DNA from: Mycobacterium sp. OAS707
GTDB taxonomy: Bacteria > Actinomycetota > Actinomycetes > Mycobacteriales > Mycobacteriaceae
Direction: 5' to 3'
Assembly (NCBI RefSeq): GCF_014873705.1
Contig: NZ_JADBDS010000003.1
Span: 682,001-746,000 of the forward strand
Length of the DNA: 64,000 nt
The position numbers and the translations under genes were made by a program. The notes below the pieces were generated by a model. That model had not been told where the DNA came from, made no database searches, and was given only the letters and a program-made list of their open reading frames with translations. Each line of letters starts with the position of its first letter. The first letter of the stretch is position 1. Shown one piece after another: positions 63,528 to 64,000 of the stretch.

Positions 63528-64000
63528 GTCGAGTAGTACTGGCCGAGAACGTGCGCGCGGAGTTCGTCGAACTCGCCGGAGCGGATCGCGCTGCGAATCT
63601 GATCGACGAGGCGGATGACGAAGCGCTCGTTGTGGATGGTGCACAGCGTCTTGGCGAGCAGTTCTTTCGCCTTGAACAGGTGGTGCAGGTAGGCACGGGT
63701 GTAGTGGGCGCAGGTGTAGCAGTCGCAGTTCGCGTCGACGGGACCGAAGTCACGCCGGTAGCGCGAGTTGGTGACGTTGAAGCGGCCGGTCGGCGAGTAG
63801 ACGGCGGCGTTGCGCGCGACGCGCGACGGCGAAACGCAGTCGAAAGTGTCGGCGCCCGCCGCGACCGCGGCGAACAGGTCGTCGGGCTCGCTGATGCCCA
63901 GCAGGTGGCGGGGTTTGTCCGCGGGCAGCTCACTGCTCACCCAGCCGACGATGGTCGCGAGGTTCTGCTTCTCCAGCGCGCCGCCGATGCCGTACCCGTC
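63518..64000 (-). CDS. tgt: tRNA-guanine transglycosylase, C-terminal part (runs off window)
   Basis: The last ~160 residues of the enzyme that swaps guanine 34 for queuine or preQ1 in tRNAs with GUN anticodons. The frame is open to base 64000. DGYGIGGALEKQN, LLGISEPDDLF, DTFDCVSPSRVARN and the zinc site CDCYTCAHYT...YLHHLF are diagnostic. M. tuberculosis lacks queuosine genes as far as I recall, so this marks a difference. Confidence 0.93.
   Translation of the reverse strand, partial: DGYGIGGALEKQNLATIVGWVSSELPADKPRHLLGISEPDDLFAAVAAGADTFDCVSPSRVARNAAVYSPTGRFNVTNSRYRRDFGPVDANCDCYTCAHYTRAYLHHLFKAKELLAKTLCTIHNERFVIRLVDQIRSAIRSGEFDELRAHVLGQYYSTRL

Noticed and set aside
63451..63933. Extension of the saccharopine-dehydrogenase frame into tgt, which might suggest a fusion or frameshift
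   Set aside because: The extension is a shadow of tgt; the Rossmann motif begins just after the ATG at 63450, and tgt has its own stop at 63518.

Overview
The window is high-GC actinobacterial chromosome and almost certainly comes from a mycobacterium, probably a fast-growing one (Mycolicibacterium type). The first two thirds follow, in order, the gene run I recall from M. tuberculosis Rv3704c to Rv3731: egtA, Rv3705c, Rv3706c-like, Rv3707c, asd, ask, leuA, dnaQ-like, murT/gatD, Rv3714c-like, recR, ybaB, the Rv3717 amidase, Rv3718c, Rv3719, Rv3720, dnaX, the Rv3722c aminotransferase, ffs, tRNA-Ser, lucA, a cutinase, Prim-PolC and ligase C. No insertion sequence, prophage, rRNA or CRISPR array was seen.

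Layout. 1-6.8 kb: the 5' end of egtA, Ohr, secreted proteins and the aspartate-pathway pair ask-asd. 6.9-14.3 kb: a nitrogen island in one direction (amt, a type III glutamine synthetase relative, glxB-glxC-glxD, an FAD amine oxidase and an XRE-cupin regulator). 14.3-18 kb: a lipoprotein, leuA with a leader peptide and attenuator-like RNA, and a TetR gene with a membrane-protein partner whose promoter carries clear operators. 18-22 kb: VOC protein, two M24 peptidase-family proteins (one lacking metal ligands) and a P450. 22-35 kb: housekeeping genes for exonuclease, MurT/GatD, RecR, YbaB, amidase, a lipid-modifying oxidoreductase/methyltransferase pair, DnaX, AspB, and the SRP RNA and tRNA-Ser genes. 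35-45 kb: LucA, lipoprotein, PepA-like protease, a DapB-like dehydrogenase, a serine beta-lactamase-type esterase, a Ser/Thr kinase, cutinase and threonine aldolase. 45-48.8 kb: Prim-PolC with two divergent LigC-type ligases around a palindrome. 48.8-54.8 kb: a complete-looking actinomycete gas-vesicle operon and two small membrane proteins. 55-64 kb: a kinase-like protein divergent from a class III aminotransferase, GluQ, an ABC uptake system with fused binding protein and permease, CoA-transferase, a saccharopine-dehydrogenase-like protein and the end of tgt.

Themes. Several promoters end in TAnnnT followed by 6-7 bases and then GTG or ATG, the signature of leaderless mycobacterial transcripts. 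The clearest regulatory regions are the leuA leader, the TetR operator that exactly fills a promoter spacer, and the palindrome between ligC1 and ligC2. A 60-bp dispersed repeat flanks a DUF559-like nuclease gene and recurs near tgt. The gas-vesicle operon is the most striking accessory system because gas vesicles are not an expected mycobacterial trait.
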